Notes: generated by a model not told the origin, from the sequence alone. A stretch of DNA of 64,000 bases from UBA12170 sp964293475 (GCA_964293475.1 CAXYYJ010000026.1:10541-74540); one strand, 5' to 3'. Counted from the first letter of the stretch, positions 8,136 through 16,949 are shown. Translations and numbers: made by a program.

Positions 8136-8258
8136 TTTATAGCAGAGGCTCCCTTTTCTGAAAATTCCAATTTTTTCTTCTTTGACGATGTTTGGTATCA
8201 AGATTCCCTTAATTTTGAAAAGCTGTTGAAAAAGATAATAGCCAATAATAGATATTAA
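8136..8258 (+). pseudogene. C-terminal remnant of an unknown gene
   Basis: Within the 301-base gap 8024-8324, a frame without a start codon reads FIAEAPFSENSNFFFFDDVWYQDSLNFEKLLKKIIANNRY and then stops. The amino-acid composition looks like real coding sequence and resembles the tail of a globular protein. A stop codon lies immediately before it. It is probably what is left of a deleted gene in this toxin-antitoxin patch. The rest of the gap shows nothing I can identify. Confidence 0.3.
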
Positions 8259-8283
8259 TATTTTATCTATAAGTGAAATTATA

Positions 8284-8326
8284 TTTCCGAATTAATAAAA
8301 AATAGGTAACTTCGCCAAATAATAAT
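8284..8326 (+). promoter_or_regulatory. Probable promoter of the TAC operon
   Basis: A TTTC element at 8284-8287 and a TAACTTCG box at 8307-8314 are separated by 19 bases, close to the Bacteroidota consensus with one change in each element. The 20 bases 8307-8326 match the -7 region of the GNAT toxin-antitoxin pair at 55211-55230 in 19 positions. Confidence 0.45.
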
Positions 8327-8828
8327 GATAATGAAGTGTGAAATTGTAAAGCTTGATAAATTAAGTGGAGCAAAGGCTTCCATATACTCAGTATATCTTG
8401 AAGAAGAAGGTCGCACTTTATTTGATAGATTCATTGCAGAGAATAAATATTTATTTATAAGTGAAATACAAGATATTTTTAAAAGACTTCATTCCATGGG
8501 ACATAAAACCGGGATTAGAGAGCAATACTTCAAACCAAATGAGGGTACCCGCGAAGATGAAATATGGGCATTTTACGATATACCAAACTCAAAACTGAGA
8601 TTATATTTGATTCATTTTAATAGTCAGCTTATTATAGTTGGCGGCGGGGGAGCCAAAAAAGTAAGAGCTTTACAAGAAGATAAAAAACTAAAAAGTGAAA
8701 ATTACATATTAAGGGGCTTGTCAAGAGCCATAAACCAAAGAATAAAGGATAGAGAAATTATTTATATTAACAATGGCAAGGATTTAGAAGGCGATTTGCA
8801 ATTTATTGATATTGAAGAAACAAGGTAA
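8325..8828 (+). CDS. Putative RelE/HigB-like toxin of a TAC module
   Basis: This 167-residue protein (or 165 from the ATG at 8331) is the first gene of a three-gene operon with an XRE antitoxin and a SecB-like chaperone. Residues 75-120 (EIWAFYDIPNSKLRLYLIHFNSQLIIVGGGGAKK) follow the RelE/HigB layout, in which a beta-strand pair with basic residues ends in a Gly-rich, Lys-rich turn. The family call is moderate; it is longer than usual HigB toxins (about 90-120 residues), with an extra C-terminal part ending in NNGKDLEGDLQFIDI. If it is HigB-like, it would cleave mRNA on ribosomes; other activities are possible. One base separates it from the antitoxin gene. Confidence 0.65.
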   Translation: MIMKCEIVKLDKLSGAKASIYSVYLEEEGRTLFDRFIAENKYLFISEIQDIFKRLHSMGHKTGIREQYFKPNEGTREDEIWAFYDIPNSKLRLYLIHFNSQLIIVGGGGAKKVRALQEDKKLKSENYILRGLSRAINQRIKDREIIYINNGKDLEGDLQFIDIEETR

Positions 8829-8829
8829 T

Positions 8830-9279
8830 ATGAGCAAGCAAGTAAAAGTATATAGCAGCGCTGAAATGGATGAGATTTATGGTTCTATTTCACCAGAAGA
8901 GCAAGAGAGAACCGATAACAGAATGTTGTTAGCCGCCAAAATTGATGATGGCCTAAAAGCAAAAGGTTGGAAGAAGAAAGATTTTATGTTGGCTATGGAA
9001 CAAAAGAATCAGTCAGTGATTAGCAAATGGCTGTCTGGTACTCATAATTTTACAATGGATACACTAACTGATATAGGAAGGGTTTTAGGTATTAATTTGT
9101 TGAATTTGGAAAAAGAAATAGTAACAAAAAATGTTGTTTATCATTTTTATGCACAACAAAACAAGGTAGAATCAAGTTTTGAACAGATTATGAGTCAACC
9201 TGATTCTACAAGACATACCAGTAAAGTTAGTTTACTTAAGTCAAACCATTACAATAATCTGGAAAGGGCAAAGGCATGA
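8830..9279 (+). CDS. XRE-family antitoxin of a TAC module
   Basis: The ATG at 8830, one base after the toxin stop, gives a 149-residue protein; a start at 8806 inside the toxin is less likely. An acidic N-terminus (EMDEIYGSISPEEQERTDN) precedes a helix-turn-helix domain (about residues 36-90, GWKKKDFMLAMEQKNQSVISKWLSGTHNFTMDTL). After the HTH comes a tail of about 50 residues (starting NVVYHFYAQQNK) that a plain antitoxin would not need. In known TAC systems such a tail is the chaperone-addiction segment that makes the antitoxin depend on its SecB-like partner. The next gene overlaps by 4 bases. The tail's role here is inferred from gene order and family knowledge. Confidence 0.8.
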   Translation: MSKQVKVYSSAEMDEIYGSISPEEQERTDNRMLLAAKIDDGLKAKGWKKKDFMLAMEQKNQSVISKWLSGTHNFTMDTLTDIGRVLGINLLNLEKEIVTKNVVYHFYAQQNKVESSFEQIMSQPDSTRHTSKVSLLKSNHYNNLERAKA

Positions 9280-9713
9280 AAAAAGAAACTGAAGAACAAA
9301 TTGAATTTCAAATAAAGGGGATCGAGATATTGGATTCGTATTTACAAACCCCTAGGCAGCAAATCCCAAAAGATCTTGCCTATCAATTTAATCTAAATAT
9401 TGAGCACCGGATTGACCTTGAAAAAAAGCTGGTCATGGTTTTAACCAATGTATCATGTTTTGTGGATAATGAAACCGGCGACCTAAGTAGATTTAATGCA
9501 AGTTGCATATATTATCTGCCTGAAATTGAAAAGTACTTTGATGATAAGTCTGCAAATGTAAAACTGCCAGACCATTTTATTATTACCATAAACTCTATTT
9601 CTATTTCAACCACACGTGGCTTAATGTTTTCGTTTTTAAGAGGAACGTATCTGCATAATGCTGTTATACCACTTATTGATCCAAATGCCTTCAAAGTGGA
9701 GATTACAAATTAG
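9276..9713 (+). CDS. SecB-like chaperone of a TAC module
   Basis: The 145-residue protein has the SecB layout: an N-terminal beta-rich part (IEFQIKGIEILDSYLQ, then FNLNIEHRIDLEKKLVMVLTNVSC) and a C-terminal STTRG...FLRGTYLHNAVIPLIDPNAF segment that parallels the SecB end with its RG-T-P-L-P-NF pattern. Its start overlaps the antitoxin stop by 4 bases (ATGA). Solitary Sec-pathway SecB is not expected in this phylum, and its position after a toxin and antitoxin makes a dedicated TAC chaperone the best reading: it would fold and protect the antitoxin, so that phage or stress that occupies the chaperone frees the toxin. The remote similarity was judged by eye. Confidence 0.7.
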   Translation: MKKETEEQIEFQIKGIEILDSYLQTPRQQIPKDLAYQFNLNIEHRIDLEKKLVMVLTNVSCFVDNETGDLSRFNASCIYYLPEIEKYFDDKSANVKLPDHFIITINSISISTTRGLMFSFLRGTYLHNAVIPLIDPNAFKVEITN

Positions 9714-9794
9714 TTGATTCGCGGTATCGCCTCCTAAATAAACGGACAATTTCGAAAAGAGTCCTTTTCAAAAAAAAATTCACTAATTTTCTTA

Positions 9795-10553
9795 CTAACC
9801 CCGAAAATATTTCTCAAAATACTTCTCGTTCAACACATGATGAGTCACAAACTGACCATTGTAAAAAACACTGTAGAGCGCGTGGGGAACAAAATGATTC
9901 TGAGCTTGTTCGCGGCTTTCTATGGGGATGATGGTCAGGGGGATTCCGCGCTTTTCGGCTACTTGCTTTAGCTCCACATTCACGTAATAATCGTTAAAAG
10001 GGCAAGCTGGCGAGTAATAAACGGCCAATCCTTGTTCTATGTCGCAACGGGCATTTCGCGCAATATCCTTAAAACGGGGAATTGGAGCATCTTCTTTGAT
10101 AGGTTTATACCAAAGCTCAAAATACGGTGCTGCTGCATCGGCCAGCTGAAATCCCTGCTTTTGGAAAAATTTCTTGTCCGACATAAAAGGCATTTTATCT
10201 TTCCCCGTCACCACCACCACGCCATTCATGCCTTGCGAAGCTTCCAGACAATGCTCCAGAAGTTTACGGCCATAGCCCTGGTCTTTATACTGCCCCGAAA
10301 CCCAAAAGCAATGAATGAGCATATAGCTGGGCGCATCGATAGGGAGCCAGCCTTTTTCGGCGGGTGCATATTCTATAAAAACCTTGCCGCGCACATTGAG
10401 CTTGTGAAACACAAATCCCTCGTCGAACTGATTTTTAAGCCATTCCTTTTTCCCCTGATAGCCTTTGGCACATTTCTTATCGGAAAAGGCACAACAAATA
10501 TGCTCATCCCCAATATTTTGATGGGTAAGTTTCAGAAATTCCGGTGCTTCCAT
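9795..10553 (-). CDS. GNAT acetyltransferase with YoaP-like C-terminal domain
   Basis: The 252-residue protein has a GNAT domain (about residues 20-140) with the acetyl-CoA loop pattern GQYKDQGYGRKLLEHCL and a C-terminal domain (about 155-252) with YYSPACPFNDYYV and IPLTIIPIESREQAQNHFVPHALYSVFYNG, like the thioredoxin-fold YoaP tail of Bacillus proteins. The substrate is unknown. It points away from the TAC operon and is separated from pssA by about 75 bases. Confidence 0.8.
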   Translation of the reverse strand: MEAPEFLKLTHQNIGDEHICCAFSDKKCAKGYQGKKEWLKNQFDEGFVFHKLNVRGKVFIEYAPAEKGWLPIDAPSYMLIHCFWVSGQYKDQGYGRKLLEHCLEASQGMNGVVVVTGKDKMPFMSDKKFFQKQGFQLADAAAPYFELWYKPIKEDAPIPRFKDIARNARCDIEQGLAVYYSPACPFNDYYVNVELKQVAEKRGIPLTIIPIESREQAQNHFVPHALYSVFYNGQFVTHHVLNEKYFEKYFRG

Positions 10554-10628
10554 AAACCTGACATTTTGTAGATTATGGGAGCAATTTAATAAAATTGAAG
10601 GTGTAAATCAGGTTATTACCAAAAATTA

Positions 10629-11330
10629 TTATTTGCGTTGCACCAACGAAAGCAATACATAAATAACTATAATTACCGGGAAAGCGCCCAGGCGCAGTAA
10701 TGCCAAAGCAACTACACTCAACCCCAGAAAAATGAAGCGGATGGCATTGTTTTTCCAACTAAGGTCCTTAACCTTAAGACTAAAAAGGGGCAACTCGGCC
10801 ACCAACAGCAAGGATAAAACTACGGCCAAAACGAGTAAAATGTAGTAGTTGTGCAATTCCACCAACTCAAAGCTATAGAACCCGCTGATGAGAAAGGGCA
10901 AACTGCCTATAAACAAGGCATTAGCGGGTGTGGGCAATCCGATAAAGCTGTCGGTTTGACGTTCGTCGATATTGAATTTTGCCAAGCGGTAAGCCGAAAG
11001 CACCGGAATGATAAAGGCAAGAAAAGGCGCCAGATTCAATGTCCCCAAAGTCCACTCGGGCAGATTGGGGCTGTTTTGCATCAGCTGAAAAACTATAAAA
11101 CCCGGTACCAGCCCAAAGCTCACTAAATCGGCTAAGGAGTCCATTTGTTTTCCCATCTCCGATTTCACATGTAAAGCTCGTGCTGCCATACCATCGAAAA
11201 AATCGAAGAAGGCTCCCAGTGCCATAAACCCGGCGGCTCCCATCAGGTTTCCATTAAAACTGAGATATATGGCCACAATGCCCGAAAGCAAATTGAGCGA
11301 AGTAATAAGATTTGGAATATGTTTTTTCAT
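10629..11330 (-). CDS. pssA: CDP-diacylglycerol--serine O-phosphatidyltransferase
   Basis: This 233-residue membrane enzyme makes phosphatidylserine from CDP-diacylglycerol and serine. It carries the CDP-alcohol phosphotransferase motif DGMAARALHVKSEMGKQMDS followed by LAD, with all required Asp, Gly, Ala and Arg residues in register, and hydrophobic helices throughout. CdsA (62.2 kb) supplies its substrate and Psd (63.0 kb) converts its product, so together they make phosphatidylethanolamine. It lies 20 bases after the cobalamin adenosyltransferase gene and is probably transcribed with it. Confidence 0.93.
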   Translation of the reverse strand: MKKHIPNLITSLNLLSGIVAIYLSFNGNLMGAAGFMALGAFFDFFDGMAARALHVKSEMGKQMDSLADLVSFGLVPGFIVFQLMQNSPNLPEWTLGTLNLAPFLAFIIPVLSAYRLAKFNIDERQTDSFIGLPTPANALFIGSLPFLISGFYSFELVELHNYYILLVLAVVLSLLLVAELPLFSLKVKDLSWKNNAIRFIFLGLSVVALALLRLGAFPVIIVIYVLLSLVQRK

Positions 11331-11350
11331 AGGGAATAGGTTTAGGATAT

Positions 11351-11905
11351 TTAGCTATTTCCTTTCCAAATGATGTCTCCATCGCCCAGTTCCTGAGCAA
11401 ATTTACGGGCCAGCACAAAGAGAAAATCGGAGAGTCGGTTTAAATATTTAATAACCAACACATCGGCATCGTGGTTGGGAAAAGCTTTTAAGGTTAGTCG
11501 CTCGGCTCTGCGGCAAATGGTTCGCGCCACATGGGCGTGGGAAGAAAGCACATGTCCGCCGGGTAGAATAAAATGGGTGAGCTCGGGCAGGCTTTCGTTC
11601 ATATAATCTATGGTATCTTCCAGAAAAACCACATCGTCTTCGAGCAATTTGGGCATTCGGGCCAAAGACTCCGGGCTGTCTGTGGCGACTCGCGATTCCG
11701 CGACAAACAGCCGCTCCTGAATGGTGAGCATCCAGCTTTTTACTTCATCGTTCTCGCTCAGGTCTCTGATTAAACCTAAATAACTCTTGAGCTCGTCAAT
11801 GGTTCCATAGGCTTCTACCTTATCATTAAACTTCGGAACTCTTGCCCCGCCAATCAAGGAAGTTTCTCCTGCGTCACCTCCCTTTGTATAAATTTTCCAA
11901 CTCAT
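11351..11905 (-). CDS. PduO-type ATP:cob(I)alamin adenosyltransferase
   Basis: The 184-residue protein transfers the adenosyl group of ATP to cob(I)alamin, giving adenosylcobalamin. It shows the N-terminal ATP-binding pattern YTKGGDAGETSLIGGARVPK, then AYGTIDELKSYLGL, and the later CRRAERLTL and KYLNRLSDFLFVLAR segments of the PduO helical bundle. No cobalamin biosynthesis genes are near, consistent with salvage of an imported corrinoid. Confidence 0.93.
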   Translation of the reverse strand: MSWKIYTKGGDAGETSLIGGARVPKFNDKVEAYGTIDELKSYLGLIRDLSENDEVKSWMLTIQERLFVAESRVATDSPESLARMPKLLEDDVVFLEDTIDYMNESLPELTHFILPGGHVLSSHAHVARTICRRAERLTLKAFPNHDADVLVIKYLNRLSDFLFVLARKFAQELGDGDIIWKGNS

Positions 11906-11969
11906 ATCGTGCTAATTACAAACCACAAAATTATACTATTTCGACAACCATGTCTTGTTATTATTTCCT

Positions 11970-13205
11970 TTATTTGGCAGTATCCACAAAAAGAACCAAT
12001 AGTTTAAATAGGTTGTCGAAAGCTGTTAATGGTAAATGCGCCACATCGTCCTGGGGAATATGATAGGCCTTCGATTCGTTGCCCATTGTATAGATAAAAA
12101 TAGACGGAACGTGCAATTGCGAAAAGGGACAATGATCGCTGTTGCAGCTTTCTCCGCGGGCTTTCACTTCTTTCAGCAAACCCGCCTGGGCGTTCACATG
12201 AACCAAACGGCGAAAAATATCTTCGTGTTGCAGCCCGTTGACCACAGTAATTCCATCGCTTCCGGTTCCAACCATATCCAGATTTATCATAATTTTCGTC
12301 TTCGCTAAGTTCAGTGGGAAATGACTGGCCATATATCTGCTGCCGATTAATCCCAATTCTTCGGCGGCAAAAAAAGCGAAAAGGATAGAATACTTTGGCG
12401 GATTTTTTGCATAATGCCTGGCCAGCTCCAGAACCATGGCCGTTCCGCTGGCATTGTCGTTGGCGCCATGATAAATGGCCGTTCCCATTTTCCCCAGATG
12501 ATCGTAATGGGCGCCAATAATAATCAAACTGTCGCCGGGCCCGGTTCCTTTAATCAAACCCCAGACATTCTGTGTTTGATAGCTGGGTATAAACTCCGAC
12601 TCAACTTGAATTTTTATACTTTTCAAACTATCGGTTAGTGCGCTTTGAAGCACATGAATCACCTGATATGAAGAAGTATCTAAGCCCGCATGAACACTCC
12701 ATTGTGGCTGGTTTTCATCCAGCATAACAAAGCCTTTGGCGCCATAAATATTTTTGGTGCGGAGTTCCTTATAATTTTGGTTTCCCACCAAAAATACGGA
12801 CCTTAAATCGCTTGAGGAATCGGCGGATGAAAGCGGTAAATATTTGCAGGGAAAAGTACCTTCAAGCGAAGTGGCAGAGGCTTTCAGGATAAACTCGTCG
12901 CCAGGCAGCAGTATTTTATTCCCCACCGAAACGCTCACCCCGGGCAATGTATTCACCGCCACCTCAAAGGGTTGAAAATAGCTTCCGCTGATGGGTTCCA
13001 GCCCATAATGTTTCAATTGGGCAGCTATGTATTTGGCAGCTTTTCCATCTCCCCCATCCACATATCCACGGCCTGCAAAATCATCGGAGCACAGATTTTT
13101 CAGATGGCGGTCTACCTCATGCCTGTCCTGTGCCTGTAAAACAAAAAAGCTCCCTGATATGAAATATAACAGGAAGCTTAGTAACAATAAATGAACATTA
13201 CGCAT
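11970..13205 (-). CDS. Secreted M28-family metallopeptidase
   Basis: A 411-residue exported aminopeptidase-type protein with a signal peptide (to about residue 25), a PA-like insert in the first half and an M28 domain (about residues 210-411). Metal-ligand motifs are visible in order: GAHYDHLG, GANDNASGTAM, FFAAEELGLIGS, MINLDMVG and NSDHCPF. The gene overlaps the preceding unknown gene by 8 bases, indicating an operon. Confidence 0.92.
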   Translation of the reverse strand: MRNVHLLLLSFLLYFISGSFFVLQAQDRHEVDRHLKNLCSDDFAGRGYVDGGDGKAAKYIAAQLKHYGLEPISGSYFQPFEVAVNTLPGVSVSVGNKILLPGDEFILKASATSLEGTFPCKYLPLSSADSSSDLRSVFLVGNQNYKELRTKNIYGAKGFVMLDENQPQWSVHAGLDTSSYQVIHVLQSALTDSLKSIKIQVESEFIPSYQTQNVWGLIKGTGPGDSLIIIGAHYDHLGKMGTAIYHGANDNASGTAMVLELARHYAKNPPKYSILFAFFAAEELGLIGSRYMASHFPLNLAKTKIMINLDMVGTGSDGITVVNGLQHEDIFRRLVHVNAQAGLLKEVKARGESCNSDHCPFSQLHVPSIFIYTMGNESKAYHIPQDDVAHLPLTAFDNLFKLLVLFVDTAK

Positions 13206-14082
13206 TAGCTAAATCAAATTTTCTTTCCAGCATTTTAACCAGTTTTTCGTAAGGAGCCGAGAGCTCATCCCAGTTAAATCGATATTTCAGAGTGCTGAAA
13301 TACTGCATGGCGTCGTCAAATTTCTTGAAGTTGTTGAGGGTATAAATCACATCCTCATATTTTCGGGCATCACCGGCAAAAAGCTCGTTGATAAAGTAAA
13401 ACTTATCGTTGATCCCAATAACCGATTTCAGGTTTTCTATTCTTTTCGATTGAAGTTTTTCCACTATGCTGTGTGTATTGCGGGCTTCGGCCAGCTTATT
13501 GTTCAAATCGGTTATTTCTTTGCTTGCTTTTGCTGAGTTAAACAAGTCGGGCTCCACCTTCGATTTTTCAACCACTTCATCGAGCAGCGACACAAATTCC
13601 AATTGCGGCTCTCTGGTCATAATGCCCGAAAGTATTTTGTTTTCGGTCGGTGCAACGGGCGCTTCGGCTATTGCCACAGGATTATTTTCCACTGTGATAA
13701 CAGGCTGAACATTGGCAATTGCTTCAATAACTTCAACTTCTTCAATGGCAGGTTGAACAACCTCCTTTTCAACAATTTCGGCAACCGGTTTTACTTGTTC
13801 AGCCATGGCTTTTACGGGAACTTCTTCTCGTACCACCTCAATTATTTTTGACCCGTCGATTACGCCATTTCGTTCCACTTTAGCCTGAACCATAGGAACG
13901 CTGTTCGCTTTATTCAGCTGAATGGTAGTCTCGTAGAGCTTTTGAATATTGCGCATTACAATATCGAGCTCAATCTGGGGAATATTCTTCGGGTACTGAT
14001 TGATGGTCTCAAATTGCTCTGAGAGATTTTCGAGAAGCGATGCGATTTCATCCTTAATTAATTCAAGTTTCATAGAAGCCAT
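13198..14082 (-). CDS. Conserved Bacteroidota hypothetical protein, coiled-coil N-terminus
   Basis: The protein has a helical N-terminus (KLELIKDEIASLLENLSEQFETI), a low-complexity middle rich in Val, Glu, Ala and Pro (about residues 90-160), and a conserved C-terminal domain reading KSVIGINDKFYFINELFAGDARKYEDVI followed by KFDDAMQYFS and a WDEL segment. That C-terminal pattern recurs in uncharacterised proteins of this phylum. The start at 14082 (MASMKLEL) or 14073 (MKLEL) is preferred over 14148, whose extra residues look non-conserved. It overlaps the peptidase gene by 8 bases. Function unknown. Confidence 0.8.
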   Translation of the reverse strand: MASMKLELIKDEIASLLENLSEQFETINQYPKNIPQIELDIVMRNIQKLYETTIQLNKANSVPMVQAKVERNGVIDGSKIIEVVREEVPVKAMAEQVKPVAEIVEKEVVQPAIEEVEVIEAIANVQPVITVENNPVAIAEAPVAPTENKILSGIMTREPQLEFVSLLDEVVEKSKVEPDLFNSAKASKEITDLNNKLAEARNTHSIVEKLQSKRIENLKSVIGINDKFYFINELFAGDARKYEDVIYTLNNFKKFDDAMQYFSTLKYRFNWDELSAPYEKLVKMLERKFDLANA

Positions 14083-14288
14083 TTTTAATTTTTCAAATGA
14101 ATTGGAATAAACTGCGATATCATTAAATTTGTTTTCATTAATTAACACAGAAAGACCAAAACTTATTGCCTAAAGATATAATGAAAAACAAGGATTAATT
14201 TTCAACTTTAAGATACTTGTTAAAACGCATTTGTTGAAAACAGAAAATATATATTACTGATTAACAGACTATTGAAAAACAAATAAAC

Positions 14289-14870
14289 ATGTTTCTGGAA
14301 CAAAAAAAAGAAGCTCAGAGTAAGGCTGGATGGATAGAATTAATAGTTGGCTCCATGTTTTCGGGCAAAACCGAAGAACTCATCCGAAGGCTGAACAGGG
14401 CAAAAATAGCGCGGCTGAAGGTTGAGATTTTTAAACCAGGAATCGATGTTCGCTACGACGAGACCAATGTTGTTTCGCATAATGCCAACAGCATTGTGAG
14501 CACTCCCGTGGAAAGTGCGGAACAAATTCTCCTTTACGCACACGATGTGGATGTGGTAGGGATTGACGAAGCCCAGTTCTTCGACAATCAGCTGGGGTAT
14601 GTGTGCAACGAGCTGGCCAACAGGGGAATAAGGGTTGTTGTGGCGGGTTTGGATATGGACTTTAAGGGCAAGCCTTTTGGCCCCATTCCTCAATTAATGG
14701 CCGAAGCCGAATATGTAACCAAGGTTCACGCCATCTGTATTCGTTGTGGTAATCTGGCTCAGTATTCTCACCGTACCATTTCGGGAGACGATTTGGTGGT
14801 TTTGGGCGAAACGGATATTTACGAGCCCTTATGTCGCAAGTGTTATAACACTGCCAATAAAAAATCTTAG
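14289..14870 (+). CDS. tdk: Thymidine kinase
   Basis: The 193-residue enzyme phosphorylates thymidine for salvage. Walker A is GSMFSGKTEELIRR (near residues 20-33), the DEAQFF Walker B follows near residue 95, and a zinc lasso is formed by CIRCG and CRKC in the C-terminal part. This is the type II thymidine kinase layout and a normal length. It converges with the wbuC gene, overlapping by 4 bases at the ends. Confidence 0.96.
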   Translation: MFLEQKKEAQSKAGWIELIVGSMFSGKTEELIRRLNRAKIARLKVEIFKPGIDVRYDETNVVSHNANSIVSTPVESAEQILLYAHDVDVVGIDEAQFFDNQLGYVCNELANRGIRVVVAGLDMDFKGKPFGPIPQLMAEAEYVTKVHAICIRCGNLAQYSHRTISGDDLVVLGETDIYEPLCRKCYNTANKKS

Positions 14871-15355
14871 CGGCCTCTTTCTAAAGAATTAACCTCCTCA
14901 ATGAGTTTTTGAATATAGTTTGAAACGGCAACAGAGTCAGCTGCGTCCGGAGCCCAGGGGGCAATATTTTCGGGTGAAATTGGAATAAAAGGCCCTTCCT
15001 TAAATTCGTAGATAACAGAGCCCGGAGCCAAAGAAATTAATGTATGCCAAATTCCAGCCTTCACTTCGCCCCCAAAATTTCCCTTCAGCGGATTCATTAA
15101 AAAATAATCCCGAATTGTGCCTTCTTCCGTAAATTCAATCAGCAGAATTTCGCCCATTAAAACCAGAAAATATTCATCTTTATGGGGATTTGAGTGACGG
15201 TGCGGAGGTAAATATGTGCCGGGTTCCAAAGCATTGAGCATGCGCTGTATATTCTCGTTATAGCTCTCATGAAAATTGTAATTCTTCCGCAATCTCCCCG
15301 TCTCCAAAGCCTGGTGGGTTAAACTCTCAGCTAAAACAGAATTGATTTTTTTCAT
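14867..15355 (-). CDS. WbuC-family cupin protein
   Basis: The 162-residue protein has the WbuC pattern: RLRKNYNFHES near residue 22, the cupin metal motif GTYLPPHRHSNPHKDEYF, GIWHTLISLAPGS, and the ending KEGPFIPISPENIAPWAPD. WbuC-family proteins often occur in or near O-antigen gene clusters, and an O-antigen ligase family gene lies directly upstream here. The reaction is not established. Confidence 0.88.
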   Translation of the reverse strand: MKKINSVLAESLTHQALETGRLRKNYNFHESYNENIQRMLNALEPGTYLPPHRHSNPHKDEYFLVLMGEILLIEFTEEGTIRDYFLMNPLKGNFGGEVKAGIWHTLISLAPGSVIYEFKEGPFIPISPENIAPWAPDAADSVAVSNYIQKLIEEVNSLERGR

Positions 15356-15363
15356 GGTCTGGG

Positions 15364-16947
15364 TTACTTTAGTTTCAAATTGTTTTCTGGTCTGTAAAGA
15401 AACAAAAACAAGGCATTGAAGAAGACAAAAAAGGTAACTCCAGCCTGCGATTCAATAGTATCTTCGGTGAGCATGGAAACCATAAAAATGATAAAAAAGA
15501 CGAAATAGAAAAGGCTGTGGAAGCTTTTGTTATGTATTGGGGCATAGATTAATGCAAATAAAAACCAGAGCAAACCAACAATACCAAATCCTACCCAAAT
15601 GCTCAAATACTGATTGTGCGACCGCAATCTCCAGTCCATATCAAGCTTCGAATTTTGCAGCTCATACTCCTGTTGAAAAGCAACATTCATATCGCCCGTT
15701 CCCACGCCAAACCAAAAGTTCTTTTCAATGATACTCCACGATGTTTTCCAGTATTCGATGCGCTGCATCACACTATGTCCGCTTGGATCGCCGGTGATTT
15801 TATAGTTTTCGTACTCAAATAGTATTTTCATCAATCGGGCTTCAATGCCTATTCCCTGGGTATAGTTTACATTGGCAATTCCATTTTCAATATTTCTGAT
15901 ATCGCTGTCGGTTAGTGAAGCCATACCTTCTTTGTCTTTACGCAACCCTTTCGACGTCATGTAGCGGGTGAGAGTATAGCGCAACTTCTGGTTTTGGCCA
16001 TCGCTGCCTTCGAAATTCAATTTGCTGCGTTGTTGCCAGGCTTCACGCATCTCTGGTTCGCATAGATACACAAATAAAAACTTACCATTCTCCATGCCGC
16101 CATCCGGATTGTGAAGATAGGGATTGCCCGAAGTGGTATATTTATCGAGCTTATGAATATCGAAAGGCTCGTAGGAGGTATTTTTCTCCACAAAACTAAA
16201 CAGATACCAACCAATGGAACTCACCCCCAGCAACACCAATAAGGCAAGGCTCAATTTTTTCCACAACCTGGGATTGTGAAAAAAATGATAAACCAATAAG
16301 CTGAAAAGGACAAATACAAACATGATTACGCCGGTAAAAGCCTCGAGGAATAAAAGAAAAAACAACAAATAAACTACGACCAGCGCACTAACAATTCGGT
16401 AAATGACATTGGATTGTTTGTTCCAATGGAGTAAAATCAAGCTAAAAATGGCTAAGTTCATGCTCAGGCTAAAGCGAATATGCGAAATAAAATCGCGGCT
16501 AAGAATAAGCCTTACTTCTTCGCGGGTAATTAGATGAACAACAGTAACATATAGAGAAACTGTGACCACTGAACCCACAAAAAGATATATAAGCCATTGA
16601 AATTTTTTGGCACTCAGAGCCGGGAATGCGCTGAACATGAAGGGAATTATAAGAATAGGAAGCTTGATTCTCAAATCTTTAAGTGCATATTCCAAATCGG
16701 TGCTATAAAATACTCCCAAAATATGAAAGAGAAAAATTGAAGTAAATGCCAAAGCCGCCTTGTCGTGGATAAATGCGTTCCATTTTTCGCGGTAACGGCC
16801 ATGCATAAGCCAGATTCCGCCAAAGCTAAACTGCGAAATGCTCATTAAAATATGAGAGGAAGGAATGCCAATAATCATGATGGCCAATGCCAGAAACAAA
16901 AGTCCCTGATACCATTCATCATTAAGTATTCCCTGTCTCCATTTCAT
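15364..16947 (-). CDS. O-antigen ligase family (Wzy_C) membrane protein
   Basis: The 527-residue protein has many transmembrane helices (about ten or more) and the Wzy_C/WaaL signature region near residues 410-460: FGVGTGDMNVAFQ followed later by RSHNQYLSIWVGFGIVG. A long periplasmic loop (about 265-400) lies between. Members join or polymerise surface polysaccharides at the outer face of the inner membrane; ligase versus polymerase cannot be decided by sequence. It lies 2 bases after the S41 protease gene and 8 bases before wbuC, so the three are likely co-transcribed. Confidence 0.88.
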   Translation of the reverse strand: MKWRQGILNDEWYQGLLFLALAIMIIGIPSSHILMSISQFSFGGIWLMHGRYREKWNAFIHDKAALAFTSIFLFHILGVFYSTDLEYALKDLRIKLPILIIPFMFSAFPALSAKKFQWLIYLFVGSVVTVSLYVTVVHLITREEVRLILSRDFISHIRFSLSMNLAIFSLILLHWNKQSNVIYRIVSALVVVYLLFFLLFLEAFTGVIMFVFVLFSLLVYHFFHNPRLWKKLSLALLVLLGVSSIGWYLFSFVEKNTSYEPFDIHKLDKYTTSGNPYLHNPDGGMENGKFLFVYLCEPEMREAWQQRSKLNFEGSDGQNQKLRYTLTRYMTSKGLRKDKEGMASLTDSDIRNIENGIANVNYTQGIGIEARLMKILFEYENYKITGDPSGHSVMQRIEYWKTSWSIIEKNFWFGVGTGDMNVAFQQEYELQNSKLDMDWRLRSHNQYLSIWVGFGIVGLLWFLFALIYAPIHNKSFHSLFYFVFFIIFMVSMLTEDTIESQAGVTFFVFFNALFLFLYRPENNLKLK

Positions 16948-16949
16948 GT

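Noticed and set aside
10032..10571. 179-codon plus-strand frame opposite the acetyltransferase gene
   Set aside because: The minus-strand protein has clear GNAT and YoaP motifs; the plus-strand frame shows none.
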